From positions 1 to 7,716 of the forward strand of contig CAAGIQ010000205.1 of NCBI GenBank assembly GCA_900769965.1: a stretch of DNA of 7,716 nucleotides. Direction: 5' to 3'. The first letter of the stretch is position 1, and each line of letters starts with the position of its first letter. The position numbers and the translations under genes were made by a program. The DNA is from Bacilli bacterium (GTDB taxonomy: Bacteria > Bacillota_I > Bacilli_A > RFN20 > CAG-288). The notes under the pieces are model-generated. The model worked only from the letters and a program-made list of their open reading frames with translations, did no database searches and was not told the origin of the DNA. This document shows, piece after piece, positions 1 through 5,668 of the stretch.

Positions 1-158
1 GAAGCTAAACATTTATAAGAATCGAGATATCTATATGCGGTAGGTAGAAGTACTTTCTTAGAGGCGTGAACTTTCTTGCACGCTAAATCTAAAGCGAATA
101 CATGCGCTTTAGATAAAGGATTAAAAGTGCCTCCAAGAACAACTAACCTATCTTTCAT
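1..158 (-). CDS. nadD: NadD-like nicotinate/nicotinamide nucleotide adenylyltransferase, N-terminal part (runs off left edge)
   Basis: This gene is too short in the window to stand out; I found it by reading past the end of pncB. The ATG is at 158-156 and 52 complete codons are visible before the edge. Residues 5-14 read LVVLGGTFNP, the N-terminal signature of the nucleotidylyltransferase fold (NadD, CoaD and relatives), which binds ATP phosphates. The following HxGH-type catalytic motif appears as S-K-A-H (residues 16-19), so the second His is kept while the first His is Ser and the Gly is Ala. The next strand reads KKVLLPTAYRYL. NadD makes nicotinate adenine dinucleotide from nicotinate mononucleotide and ATP in the cytoplasm, exactly the step after pncB, which it overlaps by 11 bases (148-158). 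An in-frame TGA lies shortly upstream, so this ATG is the only ATG start available. Another adenylyltransferase of the same fold is possible because the substrate-binding half is missing; the symbol rests on context. Confidence 0.72.
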   Translation of the reverse strand, partial: MKDRLVVLGGTFNPLSKAHVFALDLACKKVHASKKVLLPTAYRYLDSYKCLA

Positions 159-1593
159 CTCTATGCTCTTTAATAAGTTTCATCTTAAGTTCGTAAAACT
201 TTGTCGTGTAATCGAGGTAGTGGATATGTGGCATAACAAAACGTCTTTCTTCTTCCCAAAGTTCATCATCAACTTGATGCCTAACATATCTTTTAATATC
301 TTCTATGTTCTCTCTTTTATAGACTAACTTGCCTTCATCGAAAATCTTATGTCTCATGTTAACTAACTTAACATCTTCAAATTTCATATCCTTCCAAGGC
401 TTGGCTGGATAGACAAATGGAATATTCTTTTCGTCTAACTCCTCATCTTTTATGGCTATAAGATCCGCTATGATCTTACCTTCTTTTGAATAAACTCTAT
501 AGACGTCTTTTAACCCTGGATTAGTAATCTTCTCAACTGATTCAGAAAGTTTAATCTTAGGAATAAGCTCATCACCTTTTTTAATCGCAGCAAGTTTATA
601 TACTCCGCCGAAAACCGGGTTGGACTTAGAAGTAATTAAGTTTTCTCCAACACCGAATAAGTCGATCTTAGCTCCCTGTTCAATTAAAGACTTAATCTTA
701 AACTCATCTAACGAGTTCGACACTACTATTTGACAATCATTTAATCCAGCTTCATCCAAGATTTTTCGACATTCTTTCGAAAGATAAGCAAGGTCACCTG
801 AATCGATTCTTACTCCTTTTAGTCTATAACCATGAGGAATTAAAAACTCATTAGCAACCTTTATGGCGTTTCTAACACCTTGATTAAGTACATCATATGT
901 ATCGATAAGTAAAACAGCGTTATTCGGATAGATTTCCGCATAAGCTTTAAAAGCTTCGTATTCAGAATCAAAAGACATTACCCAAGAATGAGCCATAGTT
1001 CCACTAACTTTGATATCGAATTTCTTAGCTGCTAAAGTTGTAGCGGTTGAACTAGCCCCACCTATATAACTTGCTCTAGCTCCATAGATTGCTGCATCGC
1101 CGTTATGAGCTCTTCTAGCCCCGAAATCCGAGAAAGCTCTTCCTTTACAAGAAAGATATATTCTATTAGCCTTAGTAGCGATTAACGTCTCGTGATTGAT
1201 AATAAGTAGCAAAGCAGTCTCCACTAGCTGAGCATCGATTAAAGGAGCAACTACAGTAATAAGAGGTTCATATGGATAGACAACTGAACCTTCCTTAAAC
1301 GAATAGATAGTGCCTTTAAACTTAAAATCAGCTAAGTACTTTAAGAAAGCTTCATCAAATAGATTCAGACTTCTTAAATAAGTGATATCCGATTCATCAA
1401 AATGCAAATTGTTAATGTAATCAATTAAATCATCTAAACCACAAAATATTGAATACGCCGCATCATCAGGATTATTTCTATAAAACATATCAAAGACTGC
1501 AATCTCATCTTTCATTTCTTTTTTGAAATAGCCATTTGACATCGTAAGTTCATAAAAATCCATCAACATCGACAAATTTCTTTTAACATCCAT
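148..1593 (-). CDS. pncB: Nicotinate phosphoribosyltransferase
   Basis: The 481-residue product makes nicotinate mononucleotide from nicotinate and PRPP, with ATP hydrolysis, in the cytoplasm; this is the entry step of Preiss-Handler NAD salvage. Family marks visible in order are the N-terminal LMDFYELTMSNGYF (residues 10-23), DFGARRAHNGDAA (156-168), GTMAHSW (198-204), whose H202 matches the phosphorylated catalytic His of the family, LLIDTYD (228-234), the PRPP-side GVRIDSGDLAYLS (260-272), and DLFGVGENLITSKSNPVFGG (311-330). The length is normal for the full-length family and no key motif is broken. The start is supported by a GAGGGA ribosome site at 1601-1606, seven bases before the ATG, and by a promoter close upstream. 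The downstream NadD-like gene begins inside the last codons of this gene, which suggests translational coupling. The call is close to certain. Confidence 0.96.
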   Translation of the reverse strand: MDVKRNLSMLMDFYELTMSNGYFKKEMKDEIAVFDMFYRNNPDDAAYSIFCGLDDLIDYINNLHFDESDITYLRSLNLFDEAFLKYLADFKFKGTIYSFKEGSVVYPYEPLITVVAPLIDAQLVETALLLIINHETLIATKANRIYLSCKGRAFSDFGARRAHNGDAAIYGARASYIGGASSTATTLAAKKFDIKVSGTMAHSWVMSFDSEYEAFKAYAEIYPNNAVLLIDTYDVLNQGVRNAIKVANEFLIPHGYRLKGVRIDSGDLAYLSKECRKILDEAGLNDCQIVVSNSLDEFKIKSLIEQGAKIDLFGVGENLITSKSNPVFGGVYKLAAIKKGDELIPKIKLSESVEKITNPGLKDVYRVYSKEGKIIADLIAIKDEELDEKNIPFVYPAKPWKDMKFEDVKLVNMRHKIFDEGKLVYKRENIEDIKRYVRHQVDDELWEEERRFVMPHIHYLDYTTKFYELKMKLIKEHRDER

Positions 1594-1600
1594 AATCTTT

Positions 1601-1606
1601 TCCCTC
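1601..1606 (-). promoter_or_regulatory. Ribosome binding site of pncB
   Basis: The minus strand reads GAGGGA, seven bases before the ATG at 1593-1591. It fixes the chosen start. It is weaker than the AGGAGG sites of the lipoprotein genes in this window. Confidence 0.75.
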
Positions 1607-1622
1607 GCTTTGAGACTTTATT

Positions 1623-1650
1623 ATTTTATCACAAATGAAAAGAGGGTGAA
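1623..1650 (-). promoter_or_regulatory. Predicted sigma-A promoter of the pncB-nadD operon
   Basis: The minus strand shows a -10 box TAAAAT (1628-1623) directly preceded by TGA (1631-1629), an extended -10 element. It is preceded 16 bases upstream by TTCACC (1650-1645), which matches the -35 consensus at four of six positions. Transcription would begin near 1616, giving a leader of roughly 22 bases before pncB. The -35 box lies within the loop and descending arm of the terminator of the gene upstream. The -10 is good and the -35 only moderate, so the extended -10 may carry most of the activity. No operator or riboswitch fits in so short a leader. Confidence 0.6.
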
Positions 1651-1661
1651 TAATCACCCTC
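1633..1661 (-). terminator. Rho-independent terminator ending the lipoprotein operon
   Basis: The minus strand has a perfect 8-base-pair stem GAGGGTGA / TCACCCTC (1661-1654 with 1649-1642) closed by a TTAT loop (1653-1650) and followed at once by TTTTCATTT (1641-1633). It lies 21 bases after the stop codon of the 651-residue lipoprotein. The plus-strand side downstream of the stem is not T-rich, so it should act only on minus-strand transcription. Confidence 0.9.
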
Positions 1662-1682
1662 AATAAATGATTTTGTAAATGA

Positions 1683-3638
1683 TTAGGCAGCTTTTTCAGT
1701 GTGAATCACTACAGTTTCGAATTGAGCGTTCTTTTTGCCTTCACTATTAACGGAAATGTTAAAATACTTAGCATCAACATTTTCTGGAACTTCAAACTCA
1801 ATAGATCCACCTTTTACTGGGTTTTTACCTTCTCCAGTGACTTTATGGCCTGAAACAATTTCATTACCAAAATTGACATAAATCAATGGCTCTTCACTAG
1901 TACCATATTGACCACCAGTGAAAGTTATTGTAATCTTTGTAATCTTTGTAGCTGTAGCAGTTTTTGTATAGAAATATGATGTTTTATCAAACTTAGAATA
2001 CATCATTAAATATGTACCTTTATGTCTTACATTCTTACTAGCAATTTCAAGACCTTCTACTGTGTTTGTTGTTTCTTCTGTATCAGCAGCTGATTGACTT
2101 TCATTTTTTATGCCATAAGCATTAGTCTTAAAGTTCATAGTTGTGGTGTTTTCTGTTTCTCCTGGCAAATCAGTATCAACAGTAATATTTTTGAAGTAAG
2201 CTGTGTATTGAGTTAAGTTATAGGAAATAGTGACGAAATTGAACTTAGCGCTTGGAGTAGCGACATAAGAAGTAACACCTTTAGAAGTGGAGATTATGAC
2301 TTCTTCTTTAGTACCAGCACCATTAGCTTCAGTAGAGAATGTAACTTTGAAGATATTTTCATTAGCATAGTTATTTGAACTCATGTTAATAGTAACTTTC
2401 TTCAAGTTAGTAGCGGTAGCAGTTTCGTTATAAATATAAGCATTTGGTTGGAACTTGAAGTCACCTCTAGAATCAACCATTCCTTTAGCAATCCATTTAA
2501 CTTCATCAACAACACCTTCGCTATCGCCAACTTCTGATCCAACATTTAAAGCTGTGGTTGTCAATGTGCTTCTTACAAAGTCAGCATCAACGAATGAAAC
2601 TACAACTTCGTTTGTGAAAGCAGCGTTGAACTTAAAGAGGTTTTCATTCTTAGAGTCAGCGGTTAAGGTCTTGCCATTAGCAACAACTTTTTCAACCATC
2701 TTTCCAGCACCTGGAGCAACAGTAACTGTTAATTCTTCACCTAAATAGATTCCAGAAGTCTTTGATAATGTAGCTGTTCCACCTTCACCAGCAGTAACGG
2801 AAGCGGTTAAGGTCTTCTTAGTATCATCAGAACCAGCTTTAACGATATTAGAGATATGACCCATAACTTCATTCTTGCTACCATATTTTTCAGTAACGAC
2901 TGTCATAGTAACAAAATCACCATCTTTAACAGCGGTTTCTTGATCTTCTTTTGGTCCTTTGAAGTCTTTTGGATTTACGAAGTTAGCAGAAGCTTCAACA
3001 TCACCGATCTTTTCAACTACGATACAGGAAGCGGTTGTAGAAGCTCCATAAACTGTAATCATGTTTTTACCAGTTTCATCGTATAAATCGAAGTTACCAT
3101 ATTTGGAATCGACAACATTTAAAGCATAACCAGAAACTGTATATAAAGCATCTTTATAAATGACTTTATCTTCTTGAGCGGAAATGATTTCGACCATTTC
3201 AGCGATAGTTTTGCTTTCTCTTCTTAATGGAGTGACAGCAGCAATTGTAAGATCAACAGTATCAGTTAACTTTGTGCCTAAACCATTATCTAATGAAATA
3301 GTAACAGTAGCTGTACCAACACCATTAGCAACTAACATACTACCGATAACACCGACGATATTGGCATCGGAAGATGTAATTGTTAACTCACCAGATTTTA
3401 AAGCTTCGTTGACGTTAAGTGCTGGAGAAGATTCAATAGCTACTTGTCTATTAGCTTCACCAACATGCCATTCAGCTGATAAATCATCTTTGTTTGTAAT
3501 AGCTACTGAAGTGTATTTAGCAGTAGCTTCAGAAGTAGTTGGAGCTACAGATGTAGGATTAGAAGTGCTGTCACATGAAGCAACACCGAAACCAAGTAAA
3601 CCAACTAGAGCGATTGATAATAATGTACCTTTTTTCAT
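1683..3638 (-). CDS. Large modular surface lipoprotein with Ig-like, OB-like and duplicated beta-sandwich segments
   Basis: The 651-residue product has a lipoprotein signal peptide: basic MKK, a hydrophobic stretch, and lipobox VASC with C22 as the lipid anchor. A Ser/Thr/Pro-rich linker runs to about residue 42. Residues 43-134 resemble a bacterial Ig-like group 2 domain (TSSDANIVGV, GVGTATVTI). Residues 140-268 resemble an OB-fold (YTVSGYALNV, YGNFDLYDETG, DGDFVTMTVV). Residues 275-350 resemble a divergent InlB B-repeat (GEGGTATLS, GEELTVTVAPGAG). Residues 358-490 and 497-648 are two related beta-rich modules sharing a core at 401-417 and 555-571. No catalytic motif is visible, so a binding or structural role at the cell surface is inferred. 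An AGGAGG site (3649-3644) stands five bases before the ATG. It is last in its unit, 62 bases after the zinc-ribbon gene and just before a terminator. Domain names are by eye; the precise function is unknown. Confidence 0.85.
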   Translation of the reverse strand: MKKGTLLSIALVGLLGFGVASCDSTSNPTSVAPTTSEATAKYTSVAITNKDDLSAEWHVGEANRQVAIESSPALNVNEALKSGELTITSSDANIVGVIGSMLVANGVGTATVTISLDNGLGTKLTDTVDLTIAAVTPLRRESKTIAEMVEIISAQEDKVIYKDALYTVSGYALNVVDSKYGNFDLYDETGKNMITVYGASTTASCIVVEKIGDVEASANFVNPKDFKGPKEDQETAVKDGDFVTMTVVTEKYGSKNEVMGHISNIVKAGSDDTKKTLTASVTAGEGGTATLSKTSGIYLGEELTVTVAPGAGKMVEKVVANGKTLTADSKNENLFKFNAAFTNEVVVSFVDADFVRSTLTTTALNVGSEVGDSEGVVDEVKWIAKGMVDSRGDFKFQPNAYIYNETATATNLKKVTINMSSNNYANENIFKVTFSTEANGAGTKEEVIISTSKGVTSYVATPSAKFNFVTISYNLTQYTAYFKNITVDTDLPGETENTTTMNFKTNAYGIKNESQSAADTEETTNTVEGLEIASKNVRHKGTYLMMYSKFDKTSYFYTKTATATKITKITITFTGGQYGTSEEPLIYVNFGNEIVSGHKVTGEGKNPVKGGSIEFEVPENVDAKYFNISVNSEGKKNAQFETVVIHTEKAA

Positions 3639-3700
3639 TTTTTCCTCCTAATTATTTACAATCATTTTTATAAACATCATTTGATGATAAAGAAACGTAA

Positions 3701-4177
3701 TTATTGATAAAACGTTTGGTTTTGAATATCTTTAAGTAAATTATGATATTTGTATTTGTTGATAGCACCTTTTAATGCGAAGAAGGCGCCAACAGAAATA
3801 AGAACTACAGCAATTACTAAAAGAACGATGAAAACATAGAATTCAGCACAGGTAGTAACTAATTCGAAGTTATTTGCTGGCTTCTTAGCTAAGAGGAAGA
3901 ATATGATTGATAAAATCAACAATATCATTCCTATACATAAATTACCCATACCGTTAGCAAAGGAGTTTCTGGCTCTTTGAATCTCTGCGTGAGCCGCACG
4001 AGAAAGGGATTTAATATCTTCTTCCTCAGCATGTTCATGGATTAGATGACCGCAGCGAGGGCAGACATAAGTAATCTCAGTATCGCCATTGATAACATCT
4101 TTATTAGATTCTAAAGTCGATGCTTCAGCTTCTACTTTTCTAGCATCTAATTTATATGCGCAATGATAACAATACAT
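3701..4177 (-). CDS. Small zinc-ribbon protein with two transmembrane helices, function unknown
   Basis: The 158-residue product opens with CxxC (C3, C6) and has a second knuckle CPRC (C39, C42) followed by GHLIHEH, a spacing typical of zinc-ribbon domains. Residues 50-75 are charged and probably helical. Two hydrophobic segments follow at about 78-97 and 112-136, joined by a short polar loop, with a basic Tyr/Lys-rich tail. There is no signal peptide, so the zinc ribbon probably stays in the cytoplasm with the helices in the membrane. An AGGAGG site (4190-4185) stands seven bases before the ATG and touches the TAA of the nuclease gene, leaving a 12-base gap, so the two are very likely co-translated. 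I do not recognise a named family. A role in assembling, sensing or regulating the surface lipoproteins around it is only a guess. Confidence 0.8.
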   Translation of the reverse strand: MYCYHCAYKLDARKVEAEASTLESNKDVINGDTEITYVCPRCGHLIHEHAEEEDIKSLSRAAHAEIQRARNSFANGMGNLCIGMILLILSIIFFLLAKKPANNFELVTTCAEFYVFIVLLVIAVVLISVGAFFALKGAINKYKYHNLLKDIQNQTFYQ

Positions 4178-4184
4178 ATTTTTT

Positions 4185-4190
4185 CCTCCT
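4185..4190 (-). promoter_or_regulatory. Ribosome binding site overlapping the nuclease stop codon
   Basis: The minus strand reads TAAGGAGG: the last A of the nuclease TAA (4192-4190) is the first A of AGGAGG (4190-4185). It is seven bases before the zinc-ribbon protein ATG and implies termination-reinitiation coupling. Confidence 0.85.
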
Positions 4191-5656
4191 TATCTAACGA
4201 AAATTAATTCTTCGCTATTTGATGGGTTGATTTGGAAATTGATCTTTCCAGAGCTTGTTTTGTGATAGGTGTAAACACCTTGAACTTTGAAGTAATGATC
4301 TTTAAAGAAGCTCTCTTCACTCCATACTTCAGATTGATTATCTGGATCACCTCTATACATGAATGTGAGGTAGATTTGGAATGGCAAATTATCTAAGTAT
4401 AAAGTTATTTCGCTGTTACTAGCTTTATAGATACTTCTAACTTTGACTTCATCTTCGATTTTAACGCTGCAATTCAAAGCGGATAAATCGGTGTAATTAT
4501 TGTTAGAATTAGTCAATTCACTAGCTTTGTAATTGAAGGTATGTAAGCTAAATTCATCGGTATTATCTTCAGGTTTAATCAATACTTTAGCATCGTTTTC
4601 ATCTTTAGATTTTACTGGGAAACTAGCTCCGGAGATTTGGAAGCCGAAGTTTTCACTATCGGTTGCAGTACCACAAAGTTGAATGTAAGTGTTCTTGGTG
4701 GTGTATTTTGAAGGGATAGCGGACATACCTACGAAGATATTGATTCCAGCATATTCACCTTCGTCAAATCTAGCACCTTGTTCTTTGGTGTAGTAGTTTT
4801 GTAAGTATAAGATGTTATTGGAGAAACCAGCAACGGTACCAACAATTCTAACTTTTGCGTTATCGAACTTATTAACATGAGATGGATCTTTTAAAGATTT
4901 CTCGATTTCAATCTTCATATCTAGAAGTGAGACATCTTCATAACCACCATAGTTAAATGTTGGATCAGGTTCACCAGACCATAAGTTCTTTTTGAAGTTT
5001 TTAGCTTGCTCTTCAGCAGCGTAGAACGTATCGGTATATTCAGGAATATCGGAAACGTTCTTGACGTAAGATAAGCCTTCTTGAACAATCATCAAGTTCA
5101 AGAGTTTTAAAGAATCGTAAGAAGCGTTCTTTACTTCGGTGTTAATCCATACTAAGCAAACGTATCTAGTACCAGTTGAATCGTGTTCTGGAACTTTATA
5201 TTCGTTAGTTGGAGAAGAAACAACAATAGTTCCCTTATCAGCGGCTAACTTCAATTGTTCTTTAGTGTAGTTAGAAGCTGGTTTACCATACTCTTGAATC
5301 TTACCTGTACTTTCTGGAGTATCGATTCCATAGAATCTAGCTTTAATTGTTTCGCTAGAAGTAGTGGTAACTAACGGAGTAAAGTGAGCGGTATCGCCAT
5401 CGATACATGTTCTTAAAGTTACTTCAGCTACGCCATCTTTGTAGAAGTCTCTATTCTTGTAATCGAGTTTAAGTCTAACAGCATCGGAAGAAGCGTAATC
5501 GATAAATTGAGGAGCTTCACTTGTTGAAGGAGCCTCACTTGTCGAAGGAACTTCAGATGTTTGACTTGAGGAAGAGTCACAAGAAGATAAGAATGTAACT
5601 GAACCGCTAACAAGTACTAAAGCAAAAGCTAATGCAAATAATTTTCTATTCTTCAT
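4190..5656 (-). CDS. Lipid-anchored thermonuclease (staphylococcal nuclease family) with long C-terminal extension
   Basis: The 488-residue product has a lipoprotein signal peptide with lipobox LSSC (C26) and a Ser/Thr/Pro linker containing hexapeptide repeats. Residues about 76-228 form a staphylococcal nuclease domain. D88 in CIDGDT, R107, D112, T113 and E115 in RFYGIDTPE, and R164 in GTRYVCLVW match Asp21, Arg35, Asp40, Thr41, Glu43 and Arg87 of the S. aureus enzyme, so it should be active and calcium-dependent. The closing helix pattern AEEQAKNFKKNLWS (214-227) is also typical. It would cut DNA and RNA outside the membrane. Residues about 243-346 look OB-like (VRIVGTVAG, NILYLQNYY), and 355-488 form a further beta-rich segment, making it much longer than the usual 150-230 residue enzymes. 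The start has an AGGTGA site six bases upstream. The gene follows a solute-binding protein by 10 bases. The nuclease call is strong; the extension's role is unknown. Confidence 0.93.
   Translation of the reverse strand: MKNRKLFALAFALVLVSGSVTFLSSCDSSSSQTSEVPSTSEAPSTSEAPQFIDYASSDAVRLKLDYKNRDFYKDGVAEVTLRTCIDGDTAHFTPLVTTTSSETIKARFYGIDTPESTGKIQEYGKPASNYTKEQLKLAADKGTIVVSSPTNEYKVPEHDSTGTRYVCLVWINTEVKNASYDSLKLLNLMIVQEGLSYVKNVSDIPEYTDTFYAAEEQAKNFKKNLWSGEPDPTFNYGGYEDVSLLDMKIEIEKSLKDPSHVNKFDNAKVRIVGTVAGFSNNILYLQNYYTKEQGARFDEGEYAGINIFVGMSAIPSKYTTKNTYIQLCGTATDSENFGFQISGASFPVKSKDENDAKVLIKPEDNTDEFSLHTFNYKASELTNSNNNYTDLSALNCSVKIEDEVKVRSIYKASNSEITLYLDNLPFQIYLTFMYRGDPDNQSEVWSEESFFKDHYFKVQGVYTYHKTSSGKINFQINPSNSEELIFVR
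5511..5564 (-). repeat. Three 18-base tandem units in the nuclease linker
   Basis: Units occupy 5511-5528, 5529-5546 and 5547-5564. The first two differ at only two positions, both pyrimidine transitions; the third has diverged. In frame they encode repeats of (S)TSEAP/V just after the lipidated Cys (residues about 32-49). This is a flexible Ser/Thr/Pro stalk that holds the enzyme away from the membrane, and a place where slippage could change stalk length in steps of six residues. Confidence 0.85.
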
Positions 5657-5662
5657 AAAATC

Positions 5663-5668
5663 TCACCT
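5663..5668 (-). promoter_or_regulatory. Ribosome binding site overlapping the binding-protein stop codon
   Basis: The minus strand reads AGGTGA (5668-5663), sharing bases with the TAG stop (5669-5667) of the solute-binding protein and lying six bases before the nuclease ATG. It ties nuclease translation to that of the binding protein and is weaker than the AGGAGG sites nearby, so it may give a lower nuclease dose. Confidence 0.75.

Noticed and set aside
76..327. Plus-strand open frame of 83 codons
   Set aside because: It lies antisense to the end of pncB and the start of the NadD-like gene, both of which have clear family motifs; the product has no recognisable feature.
2455..2748. Plus-strand open frame of 97 codons
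   Set aside because: It is antisense within the large lipoprotein gene, low in complexity (Ser/Thr/Pro), and no convincing ribosome site was noticed; a shadow of the opposite strand.
2856..3086. Plus-strand open frame of 76 codons
   Set aside because: It is antisense to the OB-like part of the large lipoprotein, with no coding signature.
3184..3651. Plus-strand open frame of 155 codons
   Set aside because: It is fully antisense to the signal peptide and Ig-like part of the lipoprotein and even reads through its ribosome site; the Ala/Ser/Val/Thr-rich product is what the reverse of such a gene gives.
3651..3700. Possible separate promoter and hairpin before the large lipoprotein gene
   Set aside because: TATAAA occurs but no reasonable -35 lies at the right distance, and the CATCA/TGATG inverted repeat has only five pairs with a two-base loop. 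I treat the gene as part of the upstream unit.
5428..5613. Minus-strand open frame of 61 codons in another phase
   Set aside because: It overlaps the nuclease signal and linker in a different frame; the Leu/Gln-rich product follows from the repeat there.
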